Counted from the stretch's first letter, positions 32,785 through 41,698 are shown. The stretch: 64,000 bases of DNA from Auraticoccus cholistanensis (GCF_009742705.1 NZ_WPCU01000007.1:228434-292433), one strand, 5' to 3'. Notes: generated by a model from the sequence alone, not told the origin. Numbers and translations are program-made.

Positions 32785-33552
32785 TCAGCCCTGGGCGGGC
32801 TGCTCCCGGTGCACCTTGTGCTGGGCCGCCTGCGCCCGGGGCCGCACCACCATCCGGTCGATGTTGACGTGGGAGGGCAGCGAGGACACCCACCGCACGC
32901 ACTCGGCGACGTCCTCGGCCGTCAGCGGTTCGGCGACCCCGGCGTAGACGGCCGCCGCCCGCTCGGCGTCCCCGCCGTACCGGGTCAGGCTGAACTCCTC
33001 GGTGGCCACCATGCCGGGGGCGATCTCGACCACCCGCACCGGGTCGGCGACGATCTCCAGCCGCAGCGCGCCCACGACGGCCCGCTCGGCCGACTTGGCC
33101 GCGTTGTAGCCCGCGCCCCCCTCGTAGCTGGCGTCGGCCGCGGTGGAGGTGATGAACACGACTTGGCCGCGGCCCCGGCGCAGCGCCGGCAGCAGCGCCT
33201 TGGTGACCCGGCCGGCGCCGACCACGTTGGTCTCGTACATCCGCTGCCAGGCCTCGAAGTCGGCCTCGGCGACCGGCTCCTGCCCGAACGCGCCGCCGGC
33301 GTTGTTGACCAGCAGGGCGCAGCTCGGCCCCACCGCCTCGGCGAGGGCGGCCACGTCGGCGGGGGAGGTGACGTCGCAGCGCAGCGCGGTCCCGCCGATC
33401 TCCTCGGCGAGGGCGCGGACCCGCTCCTCACGTCGGGCGGCGCAGACGACGGCGAACCCCTCGCCGGCGAGGGCGCGGGCGGTGGCCGCGCCGATGCCGC
33501 TGCTGGCGCCGGTCACCACGGCGGTCGGTCGGGTGGTCTCGGAAGCAGGCAT
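32785..33552 (-). CDS. Short-chain dehydrogenase/reductase
   Basis: A 255-residue NAD(P)-dependent SDR. The cofactor motif TGASSGIG is near residue 14, NNAGGAFG near 83, and the catalytic residues are Ser in ITSTAAD and Tyr-Lys in GYNAAKS near 145-149. It resembles the YdfG/serine-3-dehydrogenase group of classical SDRs; substrate unknown. ATG 33552 is chosen over a GTG 18 bases upstream. Convergent with malQ and divergent from gpmA. Confidence 0.88.
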   Translation of the reverse strand: MPASETTRPTAVVTGASSGIGAATARALAGEGFAVVCAARREERVRALAEEIGGTALRCDVTSPADVAALAEAVGPSCALLVNNAGGAFGQEPVAEADFEAWQRMYETNVVGAGRVTKALLPALRRGRGQVVFITSTAADASYEGGAGYNAAKSAERAVVGALRLEIVADPVRVVEIAPGMVATEEFSLTRYGGDAERAAAVYAGVAEPLTAEDVAECVRWVSSLPSHVNIDRMVVRPRAQAAQHKVHREQPAQG

Positions 33553-33580
33553 GGCCCGATTCTGGCGCACCTCCAGCCAC

Positions 33581-33586
33581 TAGAGT
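33581..33586 (+). promoter_or_regulatory. -10 hexamer TAGAGT for gpmA
   Basis: TAGAGT ends 7 bases before the ATG at 33594 with no ribosome-binding site: a clear leaderless-type promoter in a 41-bp divergent gap. Confidence 0.5.
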
Positions 33587-33593
33587 TCCGCGC

Positions 33594-34355
33594 ATGAGCG
33601 AACGAGCGAACCTGGTCCTGCTCCGTCACGGCGAGAGCGAGTGGAACGCCAAGAACCTGTTCACCGGCTGGGTCGACGTCGACATCAACGACAAGGGCGC
33701 GGCCGAGGCCGCCCGCGGCGGCCAGCTGCTGGCCGAGCAGGGGCTGCTGCCGGACGTGGTGCACACCTCGGTGCTGCTCCGGGCCATCCACACCGCCAAC
33801 ATCGCGCTGGCGGCGTGCGGGCGGCACTGGATCGAGACCAAGCGCTCCTGGCGGCTCAACGAGCGCCACTACGGCGCCCTGCAGGGCAAGGACAAGGCGG
33901 CGACCCTGGCCGAGTTCGGCGAGGAGCAGTTCATGACCTGGCGGCGCTCCTACGACACCCCGCCGCCGCAGATCGAGGTCGACGACGAGTTCTCCCAGTT
34001 CGACGACCCCCGCTACGCCGCGCTGCCCACCGAGGCCCGTCCCCGCACCGAGTGCCTGGCCGACGTCGTGGTGCGGATGATCCCCTACTGGTACGACGCG
34101 ATCGTGCCCGACCTGCGCGCGGGCCGGACGGTGCTGGTCGCCGCCCACGGCAACTCGCTGCGGGCCCTGGTCAAGCACCTCGACGGCATGAGCGACGAGG
34201 CCGTGGTCGGGCTCAACATCCCCACGGGCATCCCGCTGCTCTACGAGCTGGACGCCGACATGCGCCCCCTCACCCCGGGCGGGCGCTACCTCGACCCCGA
34301 GGCGGCCCGCGCCTCGATCGAGGCGGTCAAGAACCAGGGCAAGCAGAAGAAGTAG
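33594..34355 (+). CDS. gpmA: 2,3-bisphosphoglycerate-dependent phosphoglycerate mutase
   Basis: Interconverts 2- and 3-phosphoglycerate in glycolysis. The 253-residue protein carries the phosphohistidine motif [12 protein letters not shown] near residue 8, [12 protein letters not shown] near 24, the conserved [14 protein letters not shown] near 84 and the second active-site His in [12 protein letters not shown] near 184. Length and residues are those of the cofactor-dependent class. pyrE follows three bases downstream. Confidence 0.96.
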   Translation: MSERANLVLLRHGESEWNAKNLFTGWVDVDINDKGAAEAARGGQLLAEQGLLPDVVHTSVLLRAIHTANIALAACGRHWIETKRSWRLNERHYGALQGKDKAATLAEFGEEQFMTWRRSYDTPPPQIEVDDEFSQFDDPRYAALPTEARPRTECLADVVVRMIPYWYDAIVPDLRAGRTVLVAAHGNSLRALVKHLDGMSDEAVVGLNIPTGIPLLYELDADMRPLTPGGRYLDPEAARASIEAVKNQGKQKK

Positions 34356-34358
34356 CCG

Positions 34359-35009
34359 GTGGCCCTGCAACCGCACCAGCGGGAGTTCATCGCCTTCGCC
34401 ATCGAGCACGGGGTGCTCCGCTTCGGCGAGTTCACCCTCAAGTCCGGGCGCCGCTCGCCGTACTTCTTCAACGCCGGCCAGTTCGACTCCGGCGCCACCC
34501 TGGCCGGGCTGGGCCGCTTCTACGCCGCCGCCGTCGTCTCGGCCGGCGTCGAGGCCGACATGCTGTTCGGGCCCGCCTACAAGGGCATCCCGCTGGTCTC
34601 GGCCACGGCCGTCCAGCTGCACGAGCAGCACGGCCGCGACCTGCCCTGGGCCTTCAACCGCAAGGAGGCCAAGGACCACGGCGAGGGCGGCACCATCGTC
34701 GGGCGCCCGCTGGCCGGGCGGGTGCTGGTGGTGGACGACGTCATCACCGCCGGCACCGCGATCCGCGAGGCGGTGGAGATCGTCGGCGCGGCCGGGGCCG
34801 AGCTCGCCGGCATCGTGGTGGCCATCGACCGGCAGGAGCGCGGCCGCGGCGAGCTCTCGGCGATCCAGGAGGTCGAGCTGCAGCACGGCTGCCCGGTGCT
34901 GGCCATCGTCACCCTCGACCAGGTGCTGGAGCACCTCACCGAGACGGGGCAGCACGCCGAGCACCTGCCGGCGCTGCAGGCCTACCGCGCCGAGTACGGC
35001 ACCGCCTGA
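34359..35009 (+). CDS. pyrE: Orotate phosphoribosyltransferase
   Basis: Makes orotidine monophosphate from orotate and PRPP in pyrimidine synthesis. The 216-residue protein has [21 protein letters not shown] split near residue 25, [10 protein letters not shown] near 70, [13 protein letters not shown] (catalytic Lys loop) near 100 and the PRPP motif [16 protein letters not shown] near 125. This is the longer E. coli-type form rather than the 175-185-residue form common in actinobacteria. GTG 34359 lies three bases after the gpmA stop, so it depends on gpmA transcription. Confidence 0.93.
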   Translation: MALQPHQREFIAFAIEHGVLRFGEFTLKSGRRSPYFFNAGQFDSGATLAGLGRFYAAAVVSAGVEADMLFGPAYKGIPLVSATAVQLHEQHGRDLPWAFNRKEAKDHGEGGTIVGRPLAGRVLVVDDVITAGTAIREAVEIVGAAGAELAGIVVAIDRQERGRGELSAIQEVELQHGCPVLAIVTLDQVLEHLTETGQHAEHLPALQAYRAEYGTA

Positions 35010-35018
35010 GAAAGGGCG

Positions 35019-35047
35019 TTGACCCCGCCCGGGGAGCGGAGTAGGTT
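35019..35047 (+). promoter_or_regulatory. Promoter TTGACC-17 bp-TAGGTT for the ABC exporter operon
   Basis: A -35 TTGACC (35019-35024) and a -10 TAGGTT (35042-35047) are separated by exactly 17 bp. The GTG start at 35057 lies 9 bases after the -10, so the transcript should have almost no leader. It is the best sigma-70-type promoter in the window. Confidence 0.65.
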
Positions 35048-35056
35048 CCTGCGCTT

Positions 35057-35929
35057 GTGTCCCTGATCACACCGGCGCGCCCACCGGCGGCCCCCAGGTG
35101 GTCGACCGGGACGTGGCTGGTCGGGACGTGGCTGGTGGGGACGTGGCAGCTGGTCCGCGCCGGCTTCCGCCAGCAGTCGCAGTACCGGCTGGCCATGGTG
35201 GCCGGGCTGGCCACCAACTGCGTCTTCGGGTTCATCCGGGCCTCCGTGCTGCTCGCCGCCCTGGACGCCTCCACCGGCGCCTTCGCCGGCTACACCCGCG
35301 AGAGCCTGGCCGCCTACGTGTGGATCTCCCAGGCGCTGCTCGGCGCGGTCCTGCTGATGGTGCCGACCACGGCGGTGGGGGAGCGTATCAAGACCGGCGA
35401 CATCGCGGTGGACTTCCTGCGCCCGGTGTCGCTGCTGGCCGGGCACCTGTGGATGGCGCTCGGGCGCGGGCTGTTCACGCTGCTGCCCCGCGGCGTGCCG
35501 GCGGTGGTGGTGGGGACGCTGACGGTCGGCTGGTTCCTGCCCGGCGGGGTCGCGCCCTACCTGCTGGGGGCGGTCAGCGTGGTGCTGGCCGTGGCCGGCT
35601 CCTACCTGGGGGCCCACTGCGTGGCGCTGGCCGGCTTCTGGCTGGTCGAGACCCGGGGGCTGAACGCGTTGTACGGCATCGTGGCCACCTTCCTGGCCGG
35701 GCTCTTCGTGCCCGTCGACCTGTTCCCGGGCTGGCTGCGCGGCCTGGCCGCGCTGACCCCGTTCCCCACCTTCCTGCAGTACCCGGTGGACGTCCTCAGC
35801 GGGCGGGTGGTCGGCCTCGACGCCTGGTCGCACCTGGCCACCCAGGCGGGCTGGCTGCTGGGGATGCTGCTGCTGGCCCAGCTGCTGGCCACCCTCGGAC
35901 GCCGGCACCTGGAGGTGCAGGGTGGCTGA
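35057..35929 (+). CDS. ABC-2 type exporter permease (first subunit)
   Basis: A 290-residue membrane protein with about six hydrophobic segments from residue 45 on. TNCVFGFIRASVLLAAL, an AYVWISQALLG segment and a cytoplasmic GERIKTGDIAVDFLRPVSL motif match the ABC2_membrane_6 (DUF990) permease group, which works as a pair with a second permease. The N-terminus carries three tandem GTWLV-type pentapeptides. The second permease gene overlaps by 8 bases and the ATPase gene follows. Substrate unknown; lipid or drug export are typical guesses. Confidence 0.82.
   Translation: MSLITPARPPAAPRWSTGTWLVGTWLVGTWQLVRAGFRQQSQYRLAMVAGLATNCVFGFIRASVLLAALDASTGAFAGYTRESLAAYVWISQALLGAVLLMVPTTAVGERIKTGDIAVDFLRPVSLLAGHLWMALGRGLFTLLPRGVPAVVVGTLTVGWFLPGGVAPYLLGAVSVVLAVAGSYLGAHCVALAGFWLVETRGLNALYGIVATFLAGLFVPVDLFPGWLRGLAALTPFPTFLQYPVDVLSGRVVGLDAWSHLATQAGWLLGMLLLAQLLATLGRRHLEVQGG
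35108..35152 (+). repeat. Three 15-bp in-frame tandem repeats in the permease N-terminus
   Basis: GGGACGTGGCTGGTC at 35108 is followed by GGGACGTGGCTGGTG at 35123 and GGGACGTGGCAGCTG at 35138, encoding GTWLV, GTWLV and GTWQL. The units probably arose by slippage. Confidence 0.85.
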
Positions 35930-36740
35930 GACGACCTGGCGGGCCGACCTGACCGCCTACCGCGCCGTGCTGGGCTCGCGGGTGCGCGCCCAGGCCTCCT
36001 ACCGGACGTCCTTCGCCACCGACCTGGCCACCGCCTTCCTGGTCGGGGTGGTCGAGCTGGCCGAGACCTGGGTGGTGTTCTCCCAGGTGGACGTCCTGGG
36101 CGGGCTCTCCTTCGCCGCGGTGCTGCTGGTGTTCGGGCTGAGCAACATCTGCTTCGCCACCGCCGACCTGGTGGTCGGGCACCTGGACCGGCTGCCCCGC
36201 TACATCCAGGCGGGCACCATCGACGTGTTCTACCTGCGGCCGCAGCCGCTGCTGGCCCAGCTGGTCACCTCCGAGATCAGCCTGCGACGGCTGACCCGGA
36301 TCGGGGTCGGGGTGATCGCGCTGGTGTGGGGGCTGTCGGTCAACGACGTCCCCGACCCCGCGCGCGCGGCCGCCGTGGTGGCGCTCAGCCTGGTCTTCGG
36401 CACCGTGGTGTTCGCCGCGCAGTTCGTCACCGCGGCCGGCTGCCAGTTCTGGCTGGTCAACGGGGCGGAGCTGACCAACTCCTTCACCTACGGCAGCTCC
36501 TACGCCGCCAGCCAGCCCGCCTCGGTCTTCGGCACCGTGCTCAAGCTCACCTTCGGCTACCTGGTGCCGGCCGCCTTCGTGGGCTACCTGCCCACCCTGG
36601 TCGTCCTCGGGCTGCCCGGCCCGAGCCTGCTGCCGGCCTGGCTCGCCTGGTGCCTGCCGCTGGCCGCGCTGTGGTCCTGCCTGGTCGCCGGGCTCGTCTG
36701 GCGCGCCGGGGTGCGTCACTACCAGGGAGCAGGAGGCTGA
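35922..36740 (+). CDS. ABC-2 type exporter permease (second subunit)
   Basis: A 272-residue membrane protein with about six hydrophobic segments, similar in layout to the preceding permease. It has the same type of cytoplasmic motif (IQAGTIDVFYLRPQPLLAQL) seen in DUF990-family permeases. GTG 35922 overlaps the first permease by 8 bases, which favours heterodimer assembly. The ATPase gene begins one base after the stop. Confidence 0.82.
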   Translation: MAETTWRADLTAYRAVLGSRVRAQASYRTSFATDLATAFLVGVVELAETWVVFSQVDVLGGLSFAAVLLVFGLSNICFATADLVVGHLDRLPRYIQAGTIDVFYLRPQPLLAQLVTSEISLRRLTRIGVGVIALVWGLSVNDVPDPARAAAVVALSLVFGTVVFAAQFVTAAGCQFWLVNGAELTNSFTYGSSYAASQPASVFGTVLKLTFGYLVPAAFVGYLPTLVVLGLPGPSLLPAWLAWCLPLAALWSCLVAGLVWRAGVRHYQGAGG

Positions 36741-36741
36741 G

Positions 36742-37710
36742 ATGTCGGTGGTCGAGGTGGACCGGCTGGTGCGCGACTTCACCGTCCGGGAACCGGTGCC
36801 CGGGCGCAGGCTGCGGCGTCGCGCCCGGCAGGTGCGGGCGGTGGACGGGCTGACGTTCACCGTCGGGCCCGGTGAGGCGGTCGGCTACATCGGTGCCAAC
36901 GGTGCCGGCAAGTCGACCACCATCAAGATGCTGGCCGGGATCCTGGTGCCGACCTCGGGGACGGTGCGCACCTGCGGCACCGACCCGGTCCGCGCCCGCC
37001 GGCGGCTGGCCCGCCGCATCGGGGTGGTCTTCGGGCAGCGCTCCCAGCTGTGGTGGGACCTGCCGCTGGCCGAGTCCTACGACATCCTGGCCGCCATCCA
37101 CCGGCTGGAGCCCGCCCGGGCCCGGCGCCGTCGCGCCGAGCTGGTGGAGGAGCTCGAGCTCGGCGGCTTCCTGGCCACGCCGGTGCGCCAGCTCTCGCTG
37201 GGGCAGCGGATGCGCGCGGAGGTGGCGGCGGCGCTGCTGCACGAGCCCGAGCTGGTGGTGCTGGACGAGCCCACCATCGGCCTGGACGTGCTCAGCAAGC
37301 AGCGGCTGCGGGAGTTCCTGGTGCACGAGCGGGGGAGCCGCGGCACCACGCTGCTGCTGACCACCCACGACATGGGCGACGTGGAGCGGCTCTGCGAGCG
37401 GGTGCTGGTGGTCGACCACGGCCGGCTCGCCTACGACGGCAGCCTCAGCGGGCTGGCCGCCACGGTGGCCGCCGAGCGGGTGCTGGTGGTGGACCTGGCC
37501 GAGCCGGTCGCCCCGCTGCAGGTGCCCGGCACCCGCCACCTGGGCAGCGAGGGGGACGGGGTGCGCCAGCACCTCGCCTTCGACCCCACCCGCACCACCG
37601 CCGCGGCCGTGCTGGCGCAGGTGCAGCGCGCCGCCGAGGTGCGCGACCTGTCGGTGGCCGAGCCCGACATCGAGGACGTGGTGCGACGGCTCTGGTCCCG
37701 CAGCCGCTGA
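36742..37710 (+). CDS. ABC exporter ATP-binding protein
   Basis: A 322-residue ABC ATPase. Walker A IGANGAGKSTTIKML is near residue 52, the Q-loop in VVFGQRSQLWWDL near 97, the signature LSLGQRMRAEVAAAL near 152, and Walker B LVVLDEPTIGLDV near 172. The H-loop is TTHDMGD near 212. An Arg-rich stretch (RRLRRRARQVRAVDG) precedes Walker A. The C-terminal 90 residues form an accessory domain as in daunorubicin- and viologen-type exporters. AGGAGG lies just upstream of ATG 36742. Drives export through the two permeases. Confidence 0.93.
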   Translation: MSVVEVDRLVRDFTVREPVPGRRLRRRARQVRAVDGLTFTVGPGEAVGYIGANGAGKSTTIKMLAGILVPTSGTVRTCGTDPVRARRRLARRIGVVFGQRSQLWWDLPLAESYDILAAIHRLEPARARRRRAELVEELELGGFLATPVRQLSLGQRMRAEVAAALLHEPELVVLDEPTIGLDVLSKQRLREFLVHERGSRGTTLLLTTHDMGDVERLCERVLVVDHGRLAYDGSLSGLAATVAAERVLVVDLAEPVAPLQVPGTRHLGSEGDGVRQHLAFDPTRTTAAAVLAQVQRAAEVRDLSVAEPDIEDVVRRLWSRSR

Positions 37711-37735
37711 CGCAGCGCCGGGACGACGGGGCTGC

Positions 37736-38143
37736 TCAGCGGCGCAGCCGCACCAGCCGCCACACGTTCCCCCCGGCGACCCGGACGTGCTCCAGCCGGT
37801 CCAGCGCGGCGCGCGCCAGCACCAGCCCGCGCCCGTGCTCGCTCTCGGGGTCCTCGGGCAGCGAGGCCGCGCCCAGGTCGACGTCGGCCGGCTGGGCGGT
37901 GTCGGACAGCAGGCACTCCAGCCGGTCGTCGCGGACGGCGAGCCGCACCGTCCACAGCACCGAGCCGGCGGGACGGCCGTGGTCGATGACGTTGGCGGCC
38001 ACCTCCACCAGCGCCGTCTCCAGCATCATCAGGTCCTCGGCCGCCACCTGGGGGTGCTCGGTGCCGACCCGTTCCAGCAGCTCGTGCAGCTCCTCCAGGC
38101 TGGCCGGCACGGCCAGCCCGTCCAGGCTGTAGTCACCAGCCAT
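37736..38143 (-). CDS. RsbW-like anti-sigma/serine kinase (GHKL ATPase)
   Basis: A 135-residue HATPase_c_2 protein. The N box is LVEVAANVIDHG near residue 48 and the glycine-rich lid is EHGRGLVLARAAL near 103. Such kinases phosphorylate a serine on their STAS-domain antagonist and bind a target, usually a sigma factor, when the antagonist is phosphorylated. The preceding gene is exactly such an antagonist and overlaps it by 11 bases. No sigma factor gene is adjacent; the operon's third partner is a glycosyltransferase, so the output may be enzymatic rather than transcriptional. Confidence 0.85.
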   Translation of the reverse strand: MAGDYSLDGLAVPASLEELHELLERVGTEHPQVAAEDLMMLETALVEVAANVIDHGRPAGSVLWTVRLAVRDDRLECLLSDTAQPADVDLGAASLPEDPESEHGRGLVLARAALDRLEHVRVAGGNVWRLVRLRR

Positions 38144-38465
38144 CGACGGCTGCCGCGACGTCGGCGTAGGGCCGCAGCACCCGGTCCAGGTTGGTCAGCG
38201 AGAGCACCGTCAGCACCTGCTGGCCCGCGCCGGCGATCCGCAGGTCGCCGCCGGCCTGGCGGCACCTCTTGAGCCCGCCGACCAGCGCGCCCAGCCCGGA
38301 GGAGTCGACGAAGTCGGTCCCGGTCAGGTCGACCACCACCCGCTGCCCGCCCGACTCCACGGTGCTGCTCAGCAGCTCCTTCAGCCGCGGCGCGGCCACC
38401 ATGTTGAGCCGGCCACGGCAGTGCACCACCACGGCCCCCGGCTGCTCGCTCGTGGAGAACTCCAT
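38133..38465 (-). CDS. STAS-domain anti-sigma-factor antagonist (RsbV/SpoIIAA-like)
   Basis: A 110-residue STAS protein. The phosphoacceptor loop is DFVDSSGLGAL, with S56 at the position phosphorylated in SpoIIAA. RGRLNMVAAPRLKELL near residue 17 matches the family's first helix. It should be phosphorylated by the RsbW-like kinase and dephosphorylated by the SpoIIE/PP2C phosphatase encoded upstream. ATG 38465 shares one base with the glycosyltransferase stop (TGATG), tying its level to that enzyme. Confidence 0.9.
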   Translation of the reverse strand: MEFSTSEQPGAVVVHCRGRLNMVAAPRLKELLSSTVESGGQRVVVDLTGTDFVDSSGLGALVGGLKRCRQAGGDLRIAGAGQQVLTVLSLTNLDRVLRPYADVAAAVDGW

Positions 38466-40417
38466 CAGGACACCAGCTCCTCGTCTCGTCCCGGCGCCCG
38501 GTAGCGCGCGGCCTGGAAGATCACGCTCATCACCAGCAGGTCGTAGGCCACCCAGGCGACGTTGACCGCGGTGCCGATGGTGCTGCTCGCCGCCCCCGTC
38601 CACAGCCGGACGACGCCGACGACGCACGCGACCACGAGGGCCGTCACCGCCACCAGCTGGGGCAGCACCAGCCGCCAGGGGAACGGCTGCCGCCCCCGCA
38701 CGCCCGTCTTCGGGGTCACCACGAACCCCAGCGGCCGGCCGAACCACACGTTCGCCGCGGCCGTCACGCAGGCCCGGATCCACAGCGGGAACAGCGCGAG
38801 GCTGTACTGGTGGCCGCGCCAGGTGCGCACCCCGTAGCCGACCACCGCGAAGAGCAGCTGGTTGAGCACCATGTAGGGGATGAAGAAGGAGAGGAACTGC
38901 AGCCCGAAGGCCTCCACCGGCAGCACCCCGAAGCACAGGTAGAGCACCGGCGCGACCAGGAACACCACCGCCGCGAACCCCGACAGGTAGCTCCACATCG
39001 TGGCCAGGTACATCAGCCGCTGACCCCACGTCAGGCCCCGCTGCACCAGCGGGTTCTCCCGCAGCAGCACCTGCAGCGTCCCCTGCGACCACCGCAGCCG
39101 CTGCTGCAGCATGGTCCGCAGGTCCTCCGGCGCCAGCCCGTGGGCGAGCACCTCGTGGTGGTACACCGAGCGCCAGCCGAGGCCGTGCAGCCGCATGCAG
39201 GTGGCCATGTCCTCGGTCACCGACACCGTTGCCATGGGCATCATCGGCTGTGCCTCGTCGCCGCGGTCGACGTCGACCGAGCGGAGCAGCTCCGCCACCG
39301 AGGCGATCGCCCCCAGCGGTGACCACTCCCGCTCCGCCAGCCGGTCCAGGGCGGCCTCGTCGACCACCACCAGCCCGGTCTCCTGGTCCTGCTCCATCCC
39401 CAGCTCGGCGATCTCGCCCAGGTCGGCCTGGATGGCCTGCAGGTCGGCGCCCACCAGCTCCCGCGACAGCTCCCGCAGCCGCCGCTGGAAGGCGCCGGTC
39501 ACCTCGGCCAGCGGCTCGCCCCCGGCCAGGGCGCGGCGGGCCCCGGCCACCGCCTGCTGGACGTCGACGAGCACCTCCCCGGCCGGGTCGCCGTCACGCC
39601 GGGCCCGCCGCAGCGTCCGGGCCACCAGCCGGGAGGCGGTGGCGAGCGCCTGCTGCACCGCCTGGTGCGTCTCGCGCACGTAGCCCACCAGCCCGAGCTG
39701 CATCAGCGCCTCCCGCCGCAGCACGGCGTTGGAGCCGCAGAAGAACGCCGCGTTCCAGCCGTCCTTGCCCTGCTGGATGGGGCCGTAGAACAGCGGCGCC
39801 TGGCTGCCCAGCGGGTCGGACTCGGTGACGTTGGTGAACCACTGCGGGGTCTGCACCAGCGCCACCCGCGGGTCGCGGAAGTAGCCGAGGGTGCGGTCCA
39901 GGATGGCTGGGTCGGGGATCTGGTCGGCGTCCAGGATCAGCAGGAACTCGCCCTCGGTCTGGAAGAGCGCGTTGTTGAGGTTGCCGGCCTTGGCGTGGCG
40001 CGGGCGGTCGCGCCAGTCCTCGCTGCGGGTCAGGTAGCCCACCCCGAGCCGCTCGGCGGCCGCGCGCATCTCGGGACGGTCACCGTCGTCGAGGACCCAG
40101 GTGCGGTGCGGGTGCCGGATGTCGAGGGCGGCGACCGCGGTGGCGGTGACCATCTCCACGGGTTCGTCGTAGGTGGTGATGAAGACGTCAACGGTGGCGT
40201 CCTCCGGAGGCGGCGGCGGCTCGCCGCGGCGCTTGAGCCGCCACACCGTCAGCCCGAACAGGACCGCGTCGACCAGCGTGTACGTCTCGGCCAGCACCAG
40301 CGGGACCGCGATCCACCAGTACTCCCAGTTCACCGAGAACAGCCAGCGCCAGCTGACGTAGACGGTCCCGGCCAGCAGGGTCAGCGTCACCAGCACCCGG
40401 ATCAGGGCGAGTCTCAC
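38465..40417 (-). CDS. Cellulose-synthase-like family 2 glycosyltransferase with a 150-residue cytoplasmic insertion
   Basis: A 650-residue processive GT2. Two N-terminal membrane segments (residues 5-60) precede the catalytic domain: D84 in TTYDEP, DAD at 163-165, TED at 401-403, QxxRW-type QQRLRW at 438-443. Six or so membrane segments follow from about 465. Between GSNAVLRREAL (about 238) and the TED strand lies a charged, mostly helical insertion of about 150 residues (245-393), where BcsA has about 20. A PilZ domain is absent, so c-di-GMP control as in BcsA is unlikely. Overlaps both neighbours (ATGA and TGATG). Polymer unknown; could be cellulose or another beta-glucan. Confidence 0.88.
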   Translation of the reverse strand: MRLALIRVLVTLTLLAGTVYVSWRWLFSVNWEYWWIAVPLVLAETYTLVDAVLFGLTVWRLKRRGEPPPPPEDATVDVFITTYDEPVEMVTATAVAALDIRHPHRTWVLDDGDRPEMRAAAERLGVGYLTRSEDWRDRPRHAKAGNLNNALFQTEGEFLLILDADQIPDPAILDRTLGYFRDPRVALVQTPQWFTNVTESDPLGSQAPLFYGPIQQGKDGWNAAFFCGSNAVLRREALMQLGLVGYVRETHQAVQQALATASRLVARTLRRARRDGDPAGEVLVDVQQAVAGARRALAGGEPLAEVTGAFQRRLRELSRELVGADLQAIQADLGEIAELGMEQDQETGLVVVDEAALDRLAEREWSPLGAIASVAELLRSVDVDRGDEAQPMMPMATVSVTEDMATCMRLHGLGWRSVYHHEVLAHGLAPEDLRTMLQQRLRWSQGTLQVLLRENPLVQRGLTWGQRLMYLATMWSYLSGFAAVVFLVAPVLYLCFGVLPVEAFGLQFLSFFIPYMVLNQLLFAVVGYGVRTWRGHQYSLALFPLWIRACVTAAANVWFGRPLGFVVTPKTGVRGRQPFPWRLVLPQLVAVTALVVACVVGVVRLWTGAASSTIGTAVNVAWVAYDLLVMSVIFQAARYRAPGRDEELVS

Positions 40418-41574
40418 GGGCGGGCCTCCCGTCGCACGACCACCGCGGTGACGTCGTCGGCCGGGGCGCTGCCGCGGACCAGGCTGGCGAGCACGTCGAG
40501 CAGCTCGGTGCTGTCGGCGGCCGACGCGTTCGCCTCCTGGGTGGCGCGCAGCGCGTCGGCGGGGGTGTCGAAGTAGTCGAGCAGCCCGTCGCTGGCCATC
40601 ACCAGCGCCTCACCGGGAGCCAGCACGGTCCGCCCGCTCTCCCAGACGTCCCCGGGCAGGGTCCCCATCGGCAGACCGCCGGCGCGGAGCCGGCGCACCC
40701 CGCCGTCGGGCTGCAGCACCATGCCCAGGCCGTGCCCGACGTCGACGTAGTCCACCGTCCCCGTGCCCCGGTCCAGGCGGGCGACGAAGCCGGTGACGAA
40801 GGACCCCGTCTCCTCCAGGTCCTCCTCCAGGCTCGCGGCGGCGCGGATCACCGCCTCGGGCAGCAGGTTGAACCGGCTGGCCCCCCGCAGCACCGCCCGC
40901 ACGCCCGCGCCGATGATGGCCGCGGGCAGGCCCTTGCCCATCACGTCCGCCAGCACGAGCTGCAGCCCGCCCCGGGCCTCGTACCAGTCGTAGAAGTCGC
41001 CGCCCAGCTCGCGGGCCGGCAGCGCCAGACCGGCGACGTCGTAGCCGGGGGCGTCGGGGGCGCGGCGGGGGAGCAGCTGCCGGCTGACCCGCTGCGCCCG
41101 CAGCAGCTCCTCGTCGATGGCCAGCTCCTTCTCGACCCAGCTGCCGAGGTCGCGGAGCAGGTCGAGCTCGTCGGGGCTGAGCTCGCGCGGGGTGTGGTCG
41201 AGCAGGCACAGCGCGCCGACGCGCTGCCCGTTCGGCGCCCGCAGCGGCTGACCGGCGTAGAAGCGGACCCCGGGCTCGTCGGTGACCAGCCGGTTGTCGG
41301 CGAACCGCTCGTCGAGCCGGGCGTCGGGGACGACCATCGCCTCCGAGCGGACCAGGGTGTGGCGGCAGAAGGACTCCTCCAGCGACAGCTCCCGGCTGCT
41401 GAACCCCACCTCGGCCTTCGTCCACTGGCGGTCCTCGGCGACCAGGTTCACCCCGACCATCGGCACGTCGAAGAGCTTGCGGGCCAGCCGCACCACGCGG
41501 TCGAAGCGTTCCTCGGGGGGCGTGTCCAGGACGTGCAGGTCCCGCAGTGCCTGCCAGTGCTGCTGCTCGCGCAC
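40414..41574 (-). CDS. GAF-domain PP2C/SpoIIE phosphatase (RsbU-like)
   Basis: A 386-residue phosphatase. Residues 15-150 form a GAF sensor domain (LFDVPMVGVNLVAEDRQW, FCRHTLVRSEAMVVPDA). Residues 165-385 form a SpoIIE-type PP2C domain with the metal-site aspartates in LGGDFYDWYE, VLADVMGKGLPAA and MASDGLLDYFD, and the C-terminal SAPADDVTAVVVRR. It should dephosphorylate the STAS antagonist of the same operon. First gene of the operon; GGAGG lies 3 bases before the GTG start. The ligand of the GAF domain is unknown. Confidence 0.9.
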   Translation of the reverse strand: MREQQHWQALRDLHVLDTPPEERFDRVVRLARKLFDVPMVGVNLVAEDRQWTKAEVGFSSRELSLEESFCRHTLVRSEAMVVPDARLDERFADNRLVTDEPGVRFYAGQPLRAPNGQRVGALCLLDHTPRELSPDELDLLRDLGSWVEKELAIDEELLRAQRVSRQLLPRRAPDAPGYDVAGLALPARELGGDFYDWYEARGGLQLVLADVMGKGLPAAIIGAGVRAVLRGASRFNLLPEAVIRAAASLEEDLEETGSFVTGFVARLDRGTGTVDYVDVGHGLGMVLQPDGGVRRLRAGGLPMGTLPGDVWESGRTVLAPGEALVMASDGLLDYFDTPADALRATQEANASAADSTELLDVLASLVRGSAPADDVTAVVVRREARP

Positions 41575-41624
41575 GGTCCTCCGTCCAGGTCGGTCGCCGA
41601 CCGAGCCCCCGCCTGGTCGCGATC

Positions 41625-41630
41625 ATGCTA
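41625..41630 (-). promoter_or_regulatory. -10 hexamer TAGCAT upstream of the partner-switching operon
   Basis: TAGCAT (in GGTTAGCATGATC on the minus strand) predicts a start site near 41618 and a leader of about 45 bases before GTG 41574. It lies in a 124-bp divergent gap with the unknown gene at 41699. Confidence 0.4.
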
Positions 41631-41698
41631 ACCCGGGCCATCCGTGCTTGACTGCTGGCCCCGAACCCGACCCGGACCGACCCTCAGGAGTGCTCACG

